Shown: positions 9,160 to 18,540, numbered from the stretch's first letter. The stretch is 45,981 nucleotides of DNA from Thermoplasmatota archaeon (GCA_023379385.1 JAMCUS010000036.1:1-45981), one strand, 5' to 3'. A program made the numbers and translations. Notes: generated from the letters alone by a model not told the origin.

Positions 9160-9525
9160 ATGAGCGAAGATTATGGTTCATCGTTATTGGAATATTTTGG
9201 AATAAGGAGAAGAGTGTCCAAGATATGGATAGAGCCAAAATATAGGGCAATGATCATCAAAACGGCGATAGACAAAGCGGGTAGTATCAATCAGGTCGGT
9301 AGAATTATGGGGTACAGATCTAAGATACACCCCGGTTGGAGTGTAAGACAGATTCTCATTGGATATCAGCCTTTTACTGTAGATAGACTTCAAAGATTAT
9401 TGGATTTTCTTAATATTCCATACGAGGAAATTGAAAAGCATGTGATAGATAACAGGTTGATTTCACAATCGGCTACTTATATAGCGTTGAAGGAGTATGG
9501 CTTTTCATCATACATACTACGTTGA
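9160..9525 (+). CDS. Small helix-turn-helix DNA-binding protein
   Basis: 121 residues. The centre reads as an XRE/Cro-like helix-turn-helix: 'AGSINQVGRIMGYR', then 'HPGWSVRQILIGYQPFTVDR' and 'LQRLLDFLNIPYEEIEKH'. No other domain is seen. An 'ACTTTATAGC' TATA box about 28 nt upstream fits a leaderless start at ATG 9160. The gene stands alone between an IS end and a hairpin-rich non-coding region. It may be a regulator; the target is unknown. Its first 15 residues are poorly conserved-looking and the final 25 have no assigned role. Confidence 0.7.
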   Translation: MSEDYGSSLLEYFGIRRRVSKIWIEPKYRAMIIKTAIDKAGSINQVGRIMGYRSKIHPGWSVRQILIGYQPFTVDRLQRLLDFLNIPYEEIEKHVIDNRLISQSATYIALKEYGFSSYILR

Positions 9526-9742
9526 TAATCTACTATGTTATATTTATTACATAATAGTATTATTTTGATTTTGTATTTGTTCTACAAGGAAAATAACTTT
9601 ATCCTAAAATTTTTATAACTTTTTTTATATGATCATAAGTTATGATAACTGTATATGCATTAATTATGTATCATGTTAACCATAAAAATTGGAGATACAT
9701 CATACTAATTACGCAACTATTTAATATTTTATATGATAGTCC

Positions 9743-10019
9743 GAATTGTGAGCTTATCCGTATGACTAAAAAAGGCCTGAATGGGTCAAGGGTACGGATT
9801 GGCAATTAACGAAAATGAGGTTGCGTATGTGCATACGTAACTGATATGGATATATGGTTGCAGACACAACGTAAAATTCAAGCAAAGTGTGTCAAGCTAT
9901 AAAGCAATCCCCTAACTGAGAGGGAACGGGATAGAGGGTACATGGTTATACCCAAGAAGTTTAAGCATCAGATAGATGATAACATCCAAAGGCGGACATG
10001 GTTAACAAAAATCGTAACC
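9743..10019 (+). ncRNA. Candidate structured non-coding RNA
   Basis: This 630-base gap has no plausible protein but a dense run of stems. Pairings seen: 9744-9748 with 9803-9807; 9756-9766 with 9785-9799 (seven bp, then TGAC/GTCA across a 4-nt bulge); 9820-9829 with 9832-9841 (10 bp, one G-U); 9863-9868 with 9888-9893; 9910-9913 with 9921-9924; 9936-9940 with 9949-9953; 9966-9969 with 9975-9978; 10000-10004 with 10015-10019. A TATA-like 'TTTAATATTTTATATG' at 9720-9735 would place a start near 9745-9760. GTTAACCAT at 9675 and ATGGTTAAC near 9998 could also pair end to end. The family is not recognised; RNase P and SRP hallmarks were not found. Confidence 0.4.
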
Positions 10020-10125
10020 TTACAGTTAAAGACATATGTATTTAACCATAGCTATGCAAAATCATGAATATTAGCATGTATCATATACTATAACAAAAAC
10101 AAAATAATCAATTCTGTTATGGGAA

Positions 10126-10138
10126 AAGTATATTTTTG
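10126..10138 (+). promoter_or_regulatory. TATA box of polB
   Basis: AAGTATATTTTTG is centred about 26 nt before ATG 10158, giving a leaderless transcript. Confidence 0.55.
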
Positions 10139-10157
10139 ATCTATTCTATATGATATT

Positions 10158-12662
10158 ATGGAACAAAGTAGTTATGACCTGCTTATACTATCTGGGACTT
10201 ATAAGGTGGAACATGAAAAAGCTGTTATTGAGTTGTATGGTAGAACAAAAGATAACAAATCTATTGTTGTCAGGGTATATGGATTTAAGCCTTATTTTTA
10301 TGTAGAATATGTACCGGACATATTGCGTGTAACAGATCCGAAGATAGAACATATCAGTAATAATCCTGTAAAACTTTTTGTACCGAACGGTGAAAGGGAC
10401 TATATAAAGGTTGTATCTAAGCTACCACATTATGTTCCTGAACTCAGGGAGAAATTTTACAAATTAATATCAGGAGATAGATATTCAGTTTTGGCGGCGG
10501 ACATACCTTTTTATTTGAGATTTATGTATGATTTTGATCTTTCGTTATTTGTACATGTTACCGGTGTAATAAATAATAATTTCAATGGAAAATACAATAC
10601 AGATATTGTAATGAATACAGAGGTATCGTCATCCAGAGAAGATATCACCAAAGACCCTGATATAAAGTCCATAAACCCTTTCAAACCCAACCTAAGGTAC
10701 TGTTCCATAGATATAGAGAATAGCATAGAGACAGGAATGATATATGTTATAGGACTAGCTATATGGGATTCTGGCAACGAAAGTAATACGGAGGTACACA
10801 AGGAGGCAATATCTATAAAGATTGATGAATTCAGCAACGTTCTAGATGCCGAAAGAGACCTTTTGAATAATTTTGTAAAGAAGATAAATGAGATAGACCC
10901 AGATATAATAACCGGATACAATATTGGTGGTTATGATCTGCCTCATTTAATGAAGAGAGCCAGTATATGCAATATTAAGCTAAAAATTGGTAGAGATGGA
11001 TCTGAACCATATGCAAATACCAAAAATGAACGGTTATGGCGTCTTTATGGAAGGGTATTCATAGATGCGTGGTGGGAGATTAAAATGCATATTCGACCTA
11101 AGCAGGAAACACTTGAATATGTTTCAAGAACTTATTTGGGAGACAATTTTAGAAAAATGGATGTCAACAGAACTGATATTGATAATGAATGGAAGAGTAG
11201 TAAGGATAAAGTTACTGAATACTGCATAAACGACGCATATCTAGCTCTTGAGATATTGAAAAAGTTGAAAAGAGTTGAGATGGGTATTGATATGGGTATC
11301 GTTTCAAAGCTTAATCTGGATGATTCTATAAATGGAAGAACTTCATTATTTATAGACTCATTACTTATAAGGGAAGCGGATAGAAATATGATTGGCGTTC
11401 CTATGAATTTTTATAACTCAGATAATGATGAACAGATTGAAGGTGGATATGTACATGAAATGAAGCCAGGAATTTATAACTGGATTGTAGTTTTGGATTT
11501 TAAATCCATGTATCCCAGTATAATAATTTCAAAAAATATATGTTTTACAACACTTAATCAATCTGGAACAATAAAAAGCCCTGTTGAAAATGTTAATTTC
11601 TTATCTAAAGATGTAAAAGTTGGACTTATACCAACGCTTTTATCAAGACTTATGAAGGAGAGAGATGAACATAAACGTCAGATGGATATCACAACAGATA
11701 GCAACGAAAGAAGATATCACGACGGGCTCCAGTATACAATAAAAATCCTGATGAACTCCTTTTATGGAGTTTTTGCATCTTCTTTTTACAGATTCACCGA
11801 TAAAAAAATAGGTGGCAGTATAACCTCCTTTGCCAGATCAGAAATAAGAAATGTTATAGATCAGATAGAAAAAAACAATTATGAAATAATATATTCAGAT
11901 ACTGATAGTGTTTTTGTAAATACAAAAGCCAGCTCACTTGATGAATCTGTCAGTATCGGAACTAAATTTTCAGATATGTTCAGCAAAGGTGGTGCAACAT
12001 TAGAATTTCAATATGTTATGAAGAGCTTTTACAGTCATGGTAAAAAAAAGAGGTACATCGGGAGAGTGGTATGGCCTAAAGAAATGACCATTGTGAGAGG
12101 TTATGAAATGAGAAGAACAGACTCCTTTGATTACCAGAGCTATGCGTTATCTGTTATATTCGATACTATACTGGATGGAAATAGTGATAAATTGCTGGAA
12201 AAGGCACGAGAGCTTATAAATAATGTAAGGGAAGGAAAGGTAGAAATCGAAAAGTTAGTCATATCCAGAAGTGTAAGAGAGGACATAGATACCTACAAGG
12301 AAAAGGATTCCATTGTCTCTCTTAACGTATATAATGCTCTTAAAAAACGTGGGTATACAGTAATACCTGGTATGAAGGTATCATGGATTGTTACAGATGC
12401 ATCAAAAACACCACAGAAAGTTGAGCCATATATAGAGGGTGAACCGCTGAATGCAATACCTGATTATGAATATTATGCGAAACGTGTTTCTCAGACGATA
12501 GCAAGAGCTACAGAGCCTTTTGGTTACACGGAAGAGGTTCTCATGCGTGGAACAACTCAGAAAACATTCAAAACCTTTGACAATATAGACTCAGAAAGCA
12601 TAGAAAAAACGGATAAATCACGTGTTATAAAAAAGAGCAGTAATCTAGATGATTTTATATAA
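10158..12662 (+). CDS. polB: DNA polymerase, family B
   Basis: Replicative/repair DNA polymerase with 3'-5' exonuclease, 834 residues, full length and without an intein. Seen in order: Exo I 'YCSIDIEN' (D185, E187), Exo II 'GYNIGGYDLPHL', Exo III 'YCINDAYLALEI', polymerase motif A 'VLDFKSMYPSII', motif B 'IKILMNSFYGVFAS', motif C 'YSDTDSVFV', and the 'GKKKRYIGRV' thumb motif. All catalytic acidic residues are present, so both activities are expected. The end 'SNLDDFI' resembles a short PCNA-binding tail, which is an inference. A Nudix hydrolase gene follows 27 nt later and is probably co-transcribed. Confidence 0.95.
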   Translation: MEQSSYDLLILSGTYKVEHEKAVIELYGRTKDNKSIVVRVYGFKPYFYVEYVPDILRVTDPKIEHISNNPVKLFVPNGERDYIKVVSKLPHYVPELREKFYKLISGDRYSVLAADIPFYLRFMYDFDLSLFVHVTGVINNNFNGKYNTDIVMNTEVSSSREDITKDPDIKSINPFKPNLRYCSIDIENSIETGMIYVIGLAIWDSGNESNTEVHKEAISIKIDEFSNVLDAERDLLNNFVKKINEIDPDIITGYNIGGYDLPHLMKRASICNIKLKIGRDGSEPYANTKNERLWRLYGRVFIDAWWEIKMHIRPKQETLEYVSRTYLGDNFRKMDVNRTDIDNEWKSSKDKVTEYCINDAYLALEILKKLKRVEMGIDMGIVSKLNLDDSINGRTSLFIDSLLIREADRNMIGVPMNFYNSDNDEQIEGGYVHEMKPGIYNWIVVLDFKSMYPSIIISKNICFTTLNQSGTIKSPVENVNFLSKDVKVGLIPTLLSRLMKERDEHKRQMDITTDSNERRYHDGLQYTIKILMNSFYGVFASSFYRFTDKKIGGSITSFARSEIRNVIDQIEKNNYEIIYSDTDSVFVNTKASSLDESVSIGTKFSDMFSKGGATLEFQYVMKSFYSHGKKKRYIGRVVWPKEMTIVRGYEMRRTDSFDYQSYALSVIFDTILDGNSDKLLEKARELINNVREGKVEIEKLVISRSVREDIDTYKEKDSIVSLNVYNALKKRGYTVIPGMKVSWIVTDASKTPQKVEPYIEGEPLNAIPDYEYYAKRVSQTIARATEPFGYTEEVLMRGTTQKTFKTFDNIDSESIEKTDKSRVIKKSSNLDDFI

Positions 12663-12689
12663 TAGTGATTTGTATTCAAGGTGTTAAAT

Positions 12690-13142
12690 ATGAAATTAAC
12701 AAAGGAACCTGTGCCAGGAGTTAAAACGGTAAATGAATTTTCTTCCGGAACAGTTATTGTTGATGATGATATGCACGTACTGCTTGTTCATCAAATTGAT
12801 GAAGACAGGTGGTGTCTTCCAAAAGGTCATATAGATGACGGTGAGACTGAAATAGAGACTGCTATACGAGAAACAGAAGAGGAAACGGGTTTAAAGGTTA
12901 AAAAAATTGTAAAGCCTGTAGGTACCATTGCATATTCCTTTTATGATCCTGTAAAGCTGGTGAATGTCAATAAAAAAGTTACCTATTACATAGCTAAATG
13001 TGATGGTAAAATTAGACTCGAGCCTATTTTTGATAAAGCGATCTGGTGCAGCTTATCTGATGCAGAAAGGAGGATAACTACAGAAACAGAAAGAGAGATT
13101 ATAAAAAAGGTGCATGATAGCATCATTGCTGGTGATGTGTGA
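12690..13142 (+). CDS. Nudix hydrolase
   Basis: 150 residues. The Nudix box fits GX5EX7REUXEEXGU exactly: 'GHIDDGETEIETAI' then 'RETEEETGL'. Such enzymes cleave nucleoside diphosphates linked to another group; the 'WCLPKGHIDDGE' context resembles Ap4A hydrolase or ADP-ribose/oxidised-nucleotide pyrophosphatases, and the substrate cannot be assigned. The start at ATG 12690 is preferred over the in-frame GTG 12681 because GGTG in 'CAAGGTGTTAAATATG' then serves as ribosome site. It sits directly after polB, which would suit sanitising of damaged nucleotides, but that is inference. Confidence 0.85.
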   Translation: MKLTKEPVPGVKTVNEFSSGTVIVDDDMHVLLVHQIDEDRWCLPKGHIDDGETEIETAIRETEEETGLKVKKIVKPVGTIAYSFYDPVKLVNVNKKVTYYIAKCDGKIRLEPIFDKAIWCSLSDAERRITTETEREIIKKVHDSIIAGDV

Positions 13143-13182
13143 ACAACCTTAATATAGATGAACCTACACTTTATAAGATAAT

Positions 13183-13497
13183 ATGGATGAAGGTAAAATG
13201 CAAGAGATTGTTGATAAGATTTTGGTTTATCTTCTTGAGAACGCTAAAGGTACGAGAATTGATGGATACGAATCTCCGTCATACCTCACAGTCAATGGCA
13301 TAGCTAAAAAAATAGGAGAGCCTACATCCAACGTTTCAATACTTCTCAGAAATTTAGAGGAAAAGAGGTTTGTAAGATCTAAAGAAAATTATGTGGTGGG
13401 TTATAGCACAAAAAAGGATATTTTCTTTTTAACTCCAATTGGAATTGCAAGAGCAGCTACCTTAACAAAAAATAAATCCGTTAAGGGATTTCTATAA
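13183..13497 (+). CDS. Winged-helix DNA-binding protein
   Basis: 104 residues. The pattern 'LTVNGIAKKIGEPTSNVSIL' then 'LRNLEEKRFVRSKE' is a winged helix-turn-helix, followed by a wing and 'FFLTPIGIARAATL', as in MarR/ArsR-like archaeal regulators. There is no ligand domain. CTTAATATAG at about 13148-13157 is correctly placed for leaderless initiation at ATG 13183, so it has its own promoter although it follows the Nudix gene closely. Target unknown. Confidence 0.75.
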   Translation: MDEGKMQEIVDKILVYLLENAKGTRIDGYESPSYLTVNGIAKKIGEPTSNVSILLRNLEEKRFVRSKENYVVGYSTKKDIFFLTPIGIARAATLTKNKSVKGFL

Positions 13498-13596
13498 ATA
13501 TTTTGAATACATTGGTCTATCCGGTGGTTGTTGATTTGAATTTTATTTTTCCTGGTGTCTGTGAGTGTTTTCATTTATTCAGTGTAGTTACATTCC

Positions 13597-14949
13597 ATGG
13601 TGGATAAAATGAATGGTTATCTTATATTTTTAATAATATTTCTTATCTATATAGTTGCTCTTTATGTTTTATGGAAAAAAAAATATTTGGATAAACATCA
13701 CATATCACTTTTAGGACCATTTTTAATGATAAGGTCCACAAAGGGTATTGGATACATTGAAAAAATAGCATCACATAAAAAGATATGGCATTATTTCGGA
13801 ACCATTGCAATTGGTATAGTATCCTTTCTCATGGTGGTTATGGTATACCTGCTCGTATGGGAGGCTACTCTTGTATCAAAGATACCACCTTCTAAAGCAC
13901 CATCACCAACAGAGATGATTGGAATACCGGGTATAAATCCATTTATTCCTGTTGTTTATGGGATAATTGCTCTTGTTATAGCTGTTGTAGTGCATGAATT
14001 CTTTCATGGATTCACTGCAAAATCGTATGACTTAAAGATAAAATCAGTGGGCATACTTTATTTAATTTTACCTATGGGTGCTTTTGTAGAAACAGATGAT
14101 GAAGAGCTAAAGAGTGTAAAAAGATCTGTCAGATCCAGAGTCGCTGCGGCTGGACCAGGTATAAACTTGGTTATGGCTGTTTCTGCCTTACTCATTTTTA
14201 TGCTGTTGATCACAACCTCCGTACAGCCAGTTACACCAACTGGTCTTGCAGTTTATGGCGTTATACCACACAGTGCGGCCGCAAATGCAGGAATCACTGG
14301 AGGTGATGTATTGATATCTATCAATAATTACACAATAAATAATTATACGATTCTTATAAAAGCTGTTAATTCAACAAAACCTGGAAAGAATGTCTCTCTG
14401 GAATACTGGTCGCATACCTTGCGCAACCTTGTAACGGCAACAGTTGTTATGTCCAACAGGTCTATATACAGTGGTAATGTTAGCCAGAGGAATATATCAT
14501 TCTTAGGAGTTGTGTCGTCTACTGTACCACCGAATGTATTTCTCAATTTTATTAAAAATCCATTTGCAGGTAACTTTGTATTTGGTTTTCTCGCATTCAT
14601 AACTATGCCATTCTTTGGATTAGAACCGATTCCTTCCTATATTACCAATTTTTATACAATAAATGGGGTTTTCTCATTTATGCCTTCTTTATATTTCTGG
14701 GGAATTGTAAATATGTTTTACTGGTTATTCTGGTTAAATCTTATGCTGGCATTCACAAATGCATTACCGGCTATACCTTTAGATGGCAGTTACATATATC
14801 ATGATGCCGTTACCTATATTCTTGAAAAAATAAACATTAAAGGAGGAAAAGAGCACATGGGCAAATTAGCCGATGCCATTCTTGTATACACTACTATAAT
14901 CGTATTTGGTTTAATATTGTGGCAACTTATTGGACCACGGATAATATGA
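13597..14949 (+). CDS. Site-2-protease-like membrane metalloprotease (M50) with PDZ domain
   Basis: Intramembrane zinc protease of about 450 residues. An N-terminal membrane helix is followed by further helices, 'VVVHEFFHGF' with the HExxH zinc site (about residues 130-136), a second conserved segment 'VAAAGPGINLVMA', a PDZ-like region ('GVIPHSAAANAGITGGDVLI'), and a late 'PLDGSYIYHD' motif that supplies the third zinc ligand. The architecture matches archaeal/bacterial S2P homologues that cleave membrane-bound regulators. A second in-frame ATG at 13609 has GGTGG just upstream and may be the real start. The substrate is unknown; no anti-sigma-like partner is adjacent. Confidence 0.88.
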   Translation: MVDKMNGYLIFLIIFLIYIVALYVLWKKKYLDKHHISLLGPFLMIRSTKGIGYIEKIASHKKIWHYFGTIAIGIVSFLMVVMVYLLVWEATLVSKIPPSKAPSPTEMIGIPGINPFIPVVYGIIALVIAVVVHEFFHGFTAKSYDLKIKSVGILYLILPMGAFVETDDEELKSVKRSVRSRVAAAGPGINLVMAVSALLIFMLLITTSVQPVTPTGLAVYGVIPHSAAANAGITGGDVLISINNYTINNYTILIKAVNSTKPGKNVSLEYWSHTLRNLVTATVVMSNRSIYSGNVSQRNISFLGVVSSTVPPNVFLNFIKNPFAGNFVFGFLAFITMPFFGLEPIPSYITNFYTINGVFSFMPSLYFWGIVNMFYWLFWLNLMLAFTNALPAIPLDGSYIYHDAVTYILEKINIKGGKEHMGKLADAILVYTTIIVFGLILWQLIGPRII

Positions 14950-15058
14950 AAATGAGATATTAAAGATATATCTTACCAGCATGGTTGACATAAATCATAA
15001 TAACATCATTATCAAAAAAACATATATATATAGTAGAACCTATTCAATATGATATAGA

Positions 15059-15613
15059 ATGAATAAAAATACGCTGATTGCTTTTACCATTGTAGCTGTT
15101 ATAATAGGGGTTATAGTATCGATAATACCGGTCAGTTATGTAAATAGCGCCTCTTTTAATATATCTACATTAAAATATTATAACTTTTATTCTGTCAGGG
15201 CTGGTTTTATGAGTACAGTCCATGTTTCATGGCATTCTGATGAAGAGGTTCTTGTATCCATTACGTATCTTAATATGTGGAATAGCTTTAATAGTTCTCT
15301 TCAAAAAGGAAATTTAACGCTTCTTTCCTATGGTGCTGGATTTACCGGTTCATTCGGTTATAATTTGAAGGATGGGCAGACCTACGCATTTCTGTTCTAT
15401 CCCGTAACAGGAAATGGTTCATTCTCCATATCGTACTCAATAACATTGACGGATTATTTCGGATATTTTAACTACGGCATGATTATAATTTTTGTATCCA
15501 TCCTGGTCGGGATGTATTTGATTATACATGAAAAATATAAAAGTTATAAAGATAAGAAGAAGCGGGATAAAAATATAAAAAAGATAGAGAAATGGTTTGA
15601 AAAAAATATTTGA
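15059..15613 (+). CDS. Small membrane protein, extracytoplasmic domain
   Basis: 184 residues, family not recognised. An N-terminal hydrophobic helix (about residues 7-27), an outside beta-rich domain with N-x-S/T sequons, a second helix near residues 138-158 ('GMIIIFVSILVGMYLIIH') and a very basic C-terminal tail ('KYKSYKDKKKRDKNIKKIEK'). The tail should face the cytoplasm. 'CATATATATATAG' at 15021-15033 is placed for a leaderless start at ATG 15059. No neighbour gives a functional clue; it converges with the HIT gene. Confidence 0.65.
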   Translation: MNKNTLIAFTIVAVIIGVIVSIIPVSYVNSASFNISTLKYYNFYSVRAGFMSTVHVSWHSDEEVLVSITYLNMWNSFNSSLQKGNLTLLSYGAGFTGSFGYNLKDGQTYAFLFYPVTGNGSFSISYSITLTDYFGYFNYGMIIIFVSILVGMYLIIHEKYKSYKDKKKRDKNIKKIEKWFEKNI

Positions 15614-15620
15614 TTTACTG

Positions 15621-16022
15621 TTACATTTTTGTTAAAATATTTACCACATCCATTGCAATACTGTCTTTGAGAATTGTTCTATGGTTGAAACTCCTCTCAT
15701 CATTGGGATATCTTGGTATTATGTGAAAGTGTATGTGAGATATTATTTGACCTGCATATTCACCCTGATTCATGCCTATATTGTAGTTGTCCGTTAATTT
15801 TTCAACTTTTTTGGTTATGATTGTTATGCTATCTATTAATGCATACCTGTCAACCTGCTCCATTTCTATGAATCGTTCGTAATGTTTTACAGGGACAACA
15901 AGTATATGGCCCTTGGTAATGGGATATTTATCCAGGAACGCAATTACTCTGTCCGATTCGTACACGATATATCCTTCTGCTGTCTTCTTTATAATATCAC
16001 AGAATACACATGAATTGCTCAT
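15621..16022 (-). CDS. HIT-family nucleotide hydrolase
   Basis: Hydrolyses or transfers nucleotide phosphates (dinucleoside polyphosphates, AMP-lysine and similar). Only the 133 residues from MSNSCVFCDII look like HIT protein: CxxC at the start, 'ILVVPVKHYERF', and the catalytic histidine triad 'HIHFHIIPR' near the C-terminus. The frame runs 42 codons further upstream, but that part is hydrophobic and atypical, so I start at ATG 16022. A TATA-like AT-rich tract near 16105-16117 could give a short leader. Physiological substrate unknown. Confidence 0.88.
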   Translation of the reverse strand: MSNSCVFCDIIKKTAEGYIVYESDRVIAFLDKYPITKGHILVVPVKHYERFIEMEQVDRYALIDSITIITKKVEKLTDNYNIGMNQGEYAGQIISHIHFHIIPRYPNDERSFNHRTILKDSIAMDVVNILTKM

Positions 16023-16177
16023 TACTACATTATAAATCTCATAATTATTAAAATTTGCCCAAATTATTATTGGATTGTTTGGAATACTGCACCAAAATAA
16101 CCTAATTAATATATATTTAAATGAGAGAAAATAGATGAAAGAAAACATTTCTCAAATTTTAACAGGTATATGTTTTT

Positions 16178-17773
16178 CTATTTTGCCTTGCCCTTCGGTC
16201 TGAGTATAGATGGAATCATGGCTATCAAAAGAAGCACGGTAAAAATTATAAATACACTGTGAAAGGCATGCATAAAGCTTATCCATTGACTCTGATATAA
16301 CGATGAATTTACAATTTTTGCCGGTATATCTTTTGTTGTACCTACAAAAAGTGTAACGAGTTGAGTTACATTGACTGAGGTCCCTATAAAAACAAATGCA
16401 ATAGTCATGCTCAACATCATGGCTATATTCATCATTGTGGAACTCATTGCAGAACCTACGCCTCTTTCAGATGGTTGAACTGCACTCATTATCGATGAGA
16501 TGTTTGGGGAGGCAAATAATCCACCTCCAATTCCGTTCAATAACATAACAAACAGAATAACGGTATACGAACTATTCTGAGGAAGAAACGATAATATCAG
16601 AAGACCAAGACTTATCAACCCAAGCCCCACAGTAGTAAGGGTCCTGTAACCATATCTATCGGAAAGTGCACCACTTATGGGTCCAACTATAAGAAAGCCC
16701 AGACTAAGTGGTATGAGATCAAGTCCTGCATGAAAAGCACTGTATCCATGCACGCCTTCAAGCAGGAACACCAGCAGAAACATAACGCCACCTCTACCCA
16801 CAGCATTTAATGAGGCGGAGAGGACACCTGCAGAATACATTCTGCTGCGGAATAGATTCATATGCATTATAGGATCCTTGGCATATTTGAATTCATTTAT
16901 TATGAACAGTATTAGCAAAACAGGGAATATCAACAGGGCAATATAGCTATATTCCATGTATGGATAAAATACAGTGTGAAAAGTGCCTGTAGCACCCGCG
17001 CCCATTGTACCCAGTGTATAAAAGGTTGCGCCTAATAAAAGCATAGCTACACTTGATGTAAATAATAAGGCACCTGCTATATCCAGACTCTGCCCTTTTT
17101 TTATCTGCGCAATTTCATGTAGCTGAAGATATGCCCATACCGTCGCAAAAATTCCTATAGGTACGTTTATTATAAAAATCCATCTCCATGAATATGAAGC
17201 TGTTATCACACCACCAAGGACAAGACCTACAACGCTGCCGCCAACAGCAGATACCATATTTGTACCCAGCGCAAGGCCTCTTTGTTCAGGAGGAAACGCA
17301 TCTGTTAGCAGTGCCACACTGTTTGCCCACATCATTGCAGCACCTACGCCCTGCAACAGTCTAAAGATTATAAGCTGGATGCCCTCTGTTATAATTGCAT
17401 TTGGAATGATCAATGCAGAAAAACCTGATAAAAAGGATCCTATCGTGAATATCAGAAATCCAGCATTGTATATTTTTACCCTTCCATACATATCTGCCAA
17501 CCTTCCAAAAAAAAGAAGAAGGGTAGCAACAATGAGCATGTACCCCATTAAAACCCATAACAGGTATGTGAAACTTGTAGCTGTGGCAATCTGATATGCT
17601 GATGAGGAAGGTAACGCATTTCCACCTGGCGTATGTATCAGTATGCTTTTAAGTATATACGGCAAAGATATGACCACTATGCTCGTATCTATTCCTGCCA
17701 TAAGAACTGCAAGAGTGGTATTGGATAACACAACCCACTTGTAATACGGTGAATCTTTTTTTGATAATTTCAT
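16178..17773 (-). CDS. MFS multidrug exporter, DHA2 (EmrB/QacA) family
   Basis: 531 residues, about 14 membrane helices. Seen: an acidic residue in the first helix ('LMAGIDTSIVVISLPY'), motif A 'GRLADMYGRVKIYN', 'RLLQGVGAAMMWANSVALL', antiporter motif C-like 'SAVGGSVVGLVLGGVI', 'SWRWIFIINVPIG', and a second motif A-like 'GPISGALSDRYG'. It overlaps the upstream padR stop (ATGA), so it is co-translated with its presumed repressor. Proton-coupled export of a toxic compound that also inactivates PadR is the likely role; the compound is unknown. Confidence 0.92.
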   Translation of the reverse strand: MKLSKKDSPYYKWVVLSNTTLAVLMAGIDTSIVVISLPYILKSILIHTPGGNALPSSSAYQIATATSFTYLLWVLMGYMLIVATLLLFFGRLADMYGRVKIYNAGFLIFTIGSFLSGFSALIIPNAIITEGIQLIIFRLLQGVGAAMMWANSVALLTDAFPPEQRGLALGTNMVSAVGGSVVGLVLGGVITASYSWRWIFIINVPIGIFATVWAYLQLHEIAQIKKGQSLDIAGALLFTSSVAMLLLGATFYTLGTMGAGATGTFHTVFYPYMEYSYIALLIFPVLLILFIINEFKYAKDPIMHMNLFRSRMYSAGVLSASLNAVGRGGVMFLLVFLLEGVHGYSAFHAGLDLIPLSLGFLIVGPISGALSDRYGYRTLTTVGLGLISLGLLILSFLPQNSSYTVILFVMLLNGIGGGLFASPNISSIMSAVQPSERGVGSAMSSTMMNIAMMLSMTIAFVFIGTSVNVTQLVTLFVGTTKDIPAKIVNSSLYQSQWISFMHAFHSVFIIFTVLLLIAMIPSILRPKGKAK

Positions 17774-18303
17774 GCAGAATCACCCTTTTGATCAATGATC
17801 CTCTCTATTCTTACCATGGCATCATCTATTACTTTTCTTATTTTTATGAGATCTTCACCGGTGAAAGATTCTTTTTTATTGTTAGTGCGATCTACATTGT
17901 TACTAAAATAGCTCAAAATTGATGTTATCTGCGTATTGAGAAAAAAAATCATATCCCGTTTTCCCAGTATTTCTCCCATAATATTCACAAACGGAGATTT
18001 TTTGAGGTATTCCTTTATCATCTTTCTTCCAGTGTTTAGATAGTTTTTGCCATCCTCTGTAATGCTGTATGTCTTTTCCCCATTATCAGAATCTTTTTTT
18101 ATATATTTCTTATTTAACAGTTTATGTAAAATTGGATATATAGAACCAGGGCCGGGAGACCATGAACCATTGGTAACCCTGTTTATTTCTGTCAATAATT
18201 TTACGCCAGAATATGATTTCTTCTCTAAATATGATAAAATAAGGTATTTGAATAAACCTCTAGGAACCTTGTGTGGAGTGTTATTCTTGCATTCTGAATC
18301 CAT
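17770..18303 (-). CDS. PadR-family transcriptional regulator
   Basis: 177 residues. The N-terminal winged helix has the PadR signature: 'YLILSYLEKKSYSGVKLLTE', 'WSPGPGSIYPILHKL' and 'KTYSITEDGKNYL'. The C-terminal half is a helical dimerisation part of the Vir/s2 type. It precedes the MFS gene with an ATGA overlap. A 28-bp perfect palindrome (18338-18365) lies 35 bp before its start and overlaps the probable TATA region, so autorepression of the padR-MFS operon is expected and would be relieved by a substrate of the pump. The ligand is unknown. Confidence 0.92.
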   Translation of the reverse strand: MDSECKNNTPHKVPRGLFKYLILSYLEKKSYSGVKLLTEINRVTNGSWSPGPGSIYPILHKLLNKKYIKKDSDNGEKTYSITEDGKNYLNTGRKMIKEYLKKSPFVNIMGEILGKRDMIFFLNTQITSILSYFSNNVDRTNNKKESFTGEDLIKIRKVIDDAMVRIERIIDQKGDSA

Positions 18304-18337
18304 AATAATCTTACCCTATATGTTGTTACCACTATTA

Positions 18338-18365
18338 ATATCTAATGCAATATTGCATTAGATAT
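18338..18365. promoter_or_regulatory. Palindromic operator of the padR-MFS operon
   Basis: A perfect 28-bp palindrome with half-site ATATCTAATGCAAT, centred between 18351 and 18352. It ends 35 bp before the padR ATG (18303, minus strand) and overlaps the TATA-like GATATTAATAG on that strand. PadR proteins bind palindromes with ATG...CAT halves (here ATGCAATATTGCAT), so binding is a well-founded inference. A partial half-site GTGCATTAAA follows at about 18371. Confidence 0.75.
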
Positions 18366-18540
18366 ATACGGTGCATTAAAGTTCTCAGTATCAACAATTC
18401 ATGATTCATGGCATAAGCATGCAATGAATATACCATATACATTGAGTTTAATTACCAGAGGTAATAACGGATGACGCCTTTACCCACAACAAATAATGCA
18501 AAAAGAATGAAAAATTTGATAGGATTTGATACAATATATT

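Noticed and set aside
9735-10045. RNase P RNA or SRP RNA as identity of the structured gap
   Set aside because: 'AGATAGATGA' and the long-range GTTAACCAT/ATGGTTAAC pairing recall RNase P RNA, but I find neither the GAGGAAA.UCC block nor a clear ACAGAA block, nor the SRP helix-8 motif.
10158-12662. Intein in polB or aIF5B
   Set aside because: Both proteins have normal lengths with uninterrupted motifs; no intein splice blocks are seen.
16023-16148. N-terminal extension of the HIT protein (42 codons)
   Set aside because: The extension is hydrophobic and unlike HIT proteins; the CxxC that normally lies near the N-terminus follows ATG 16022.
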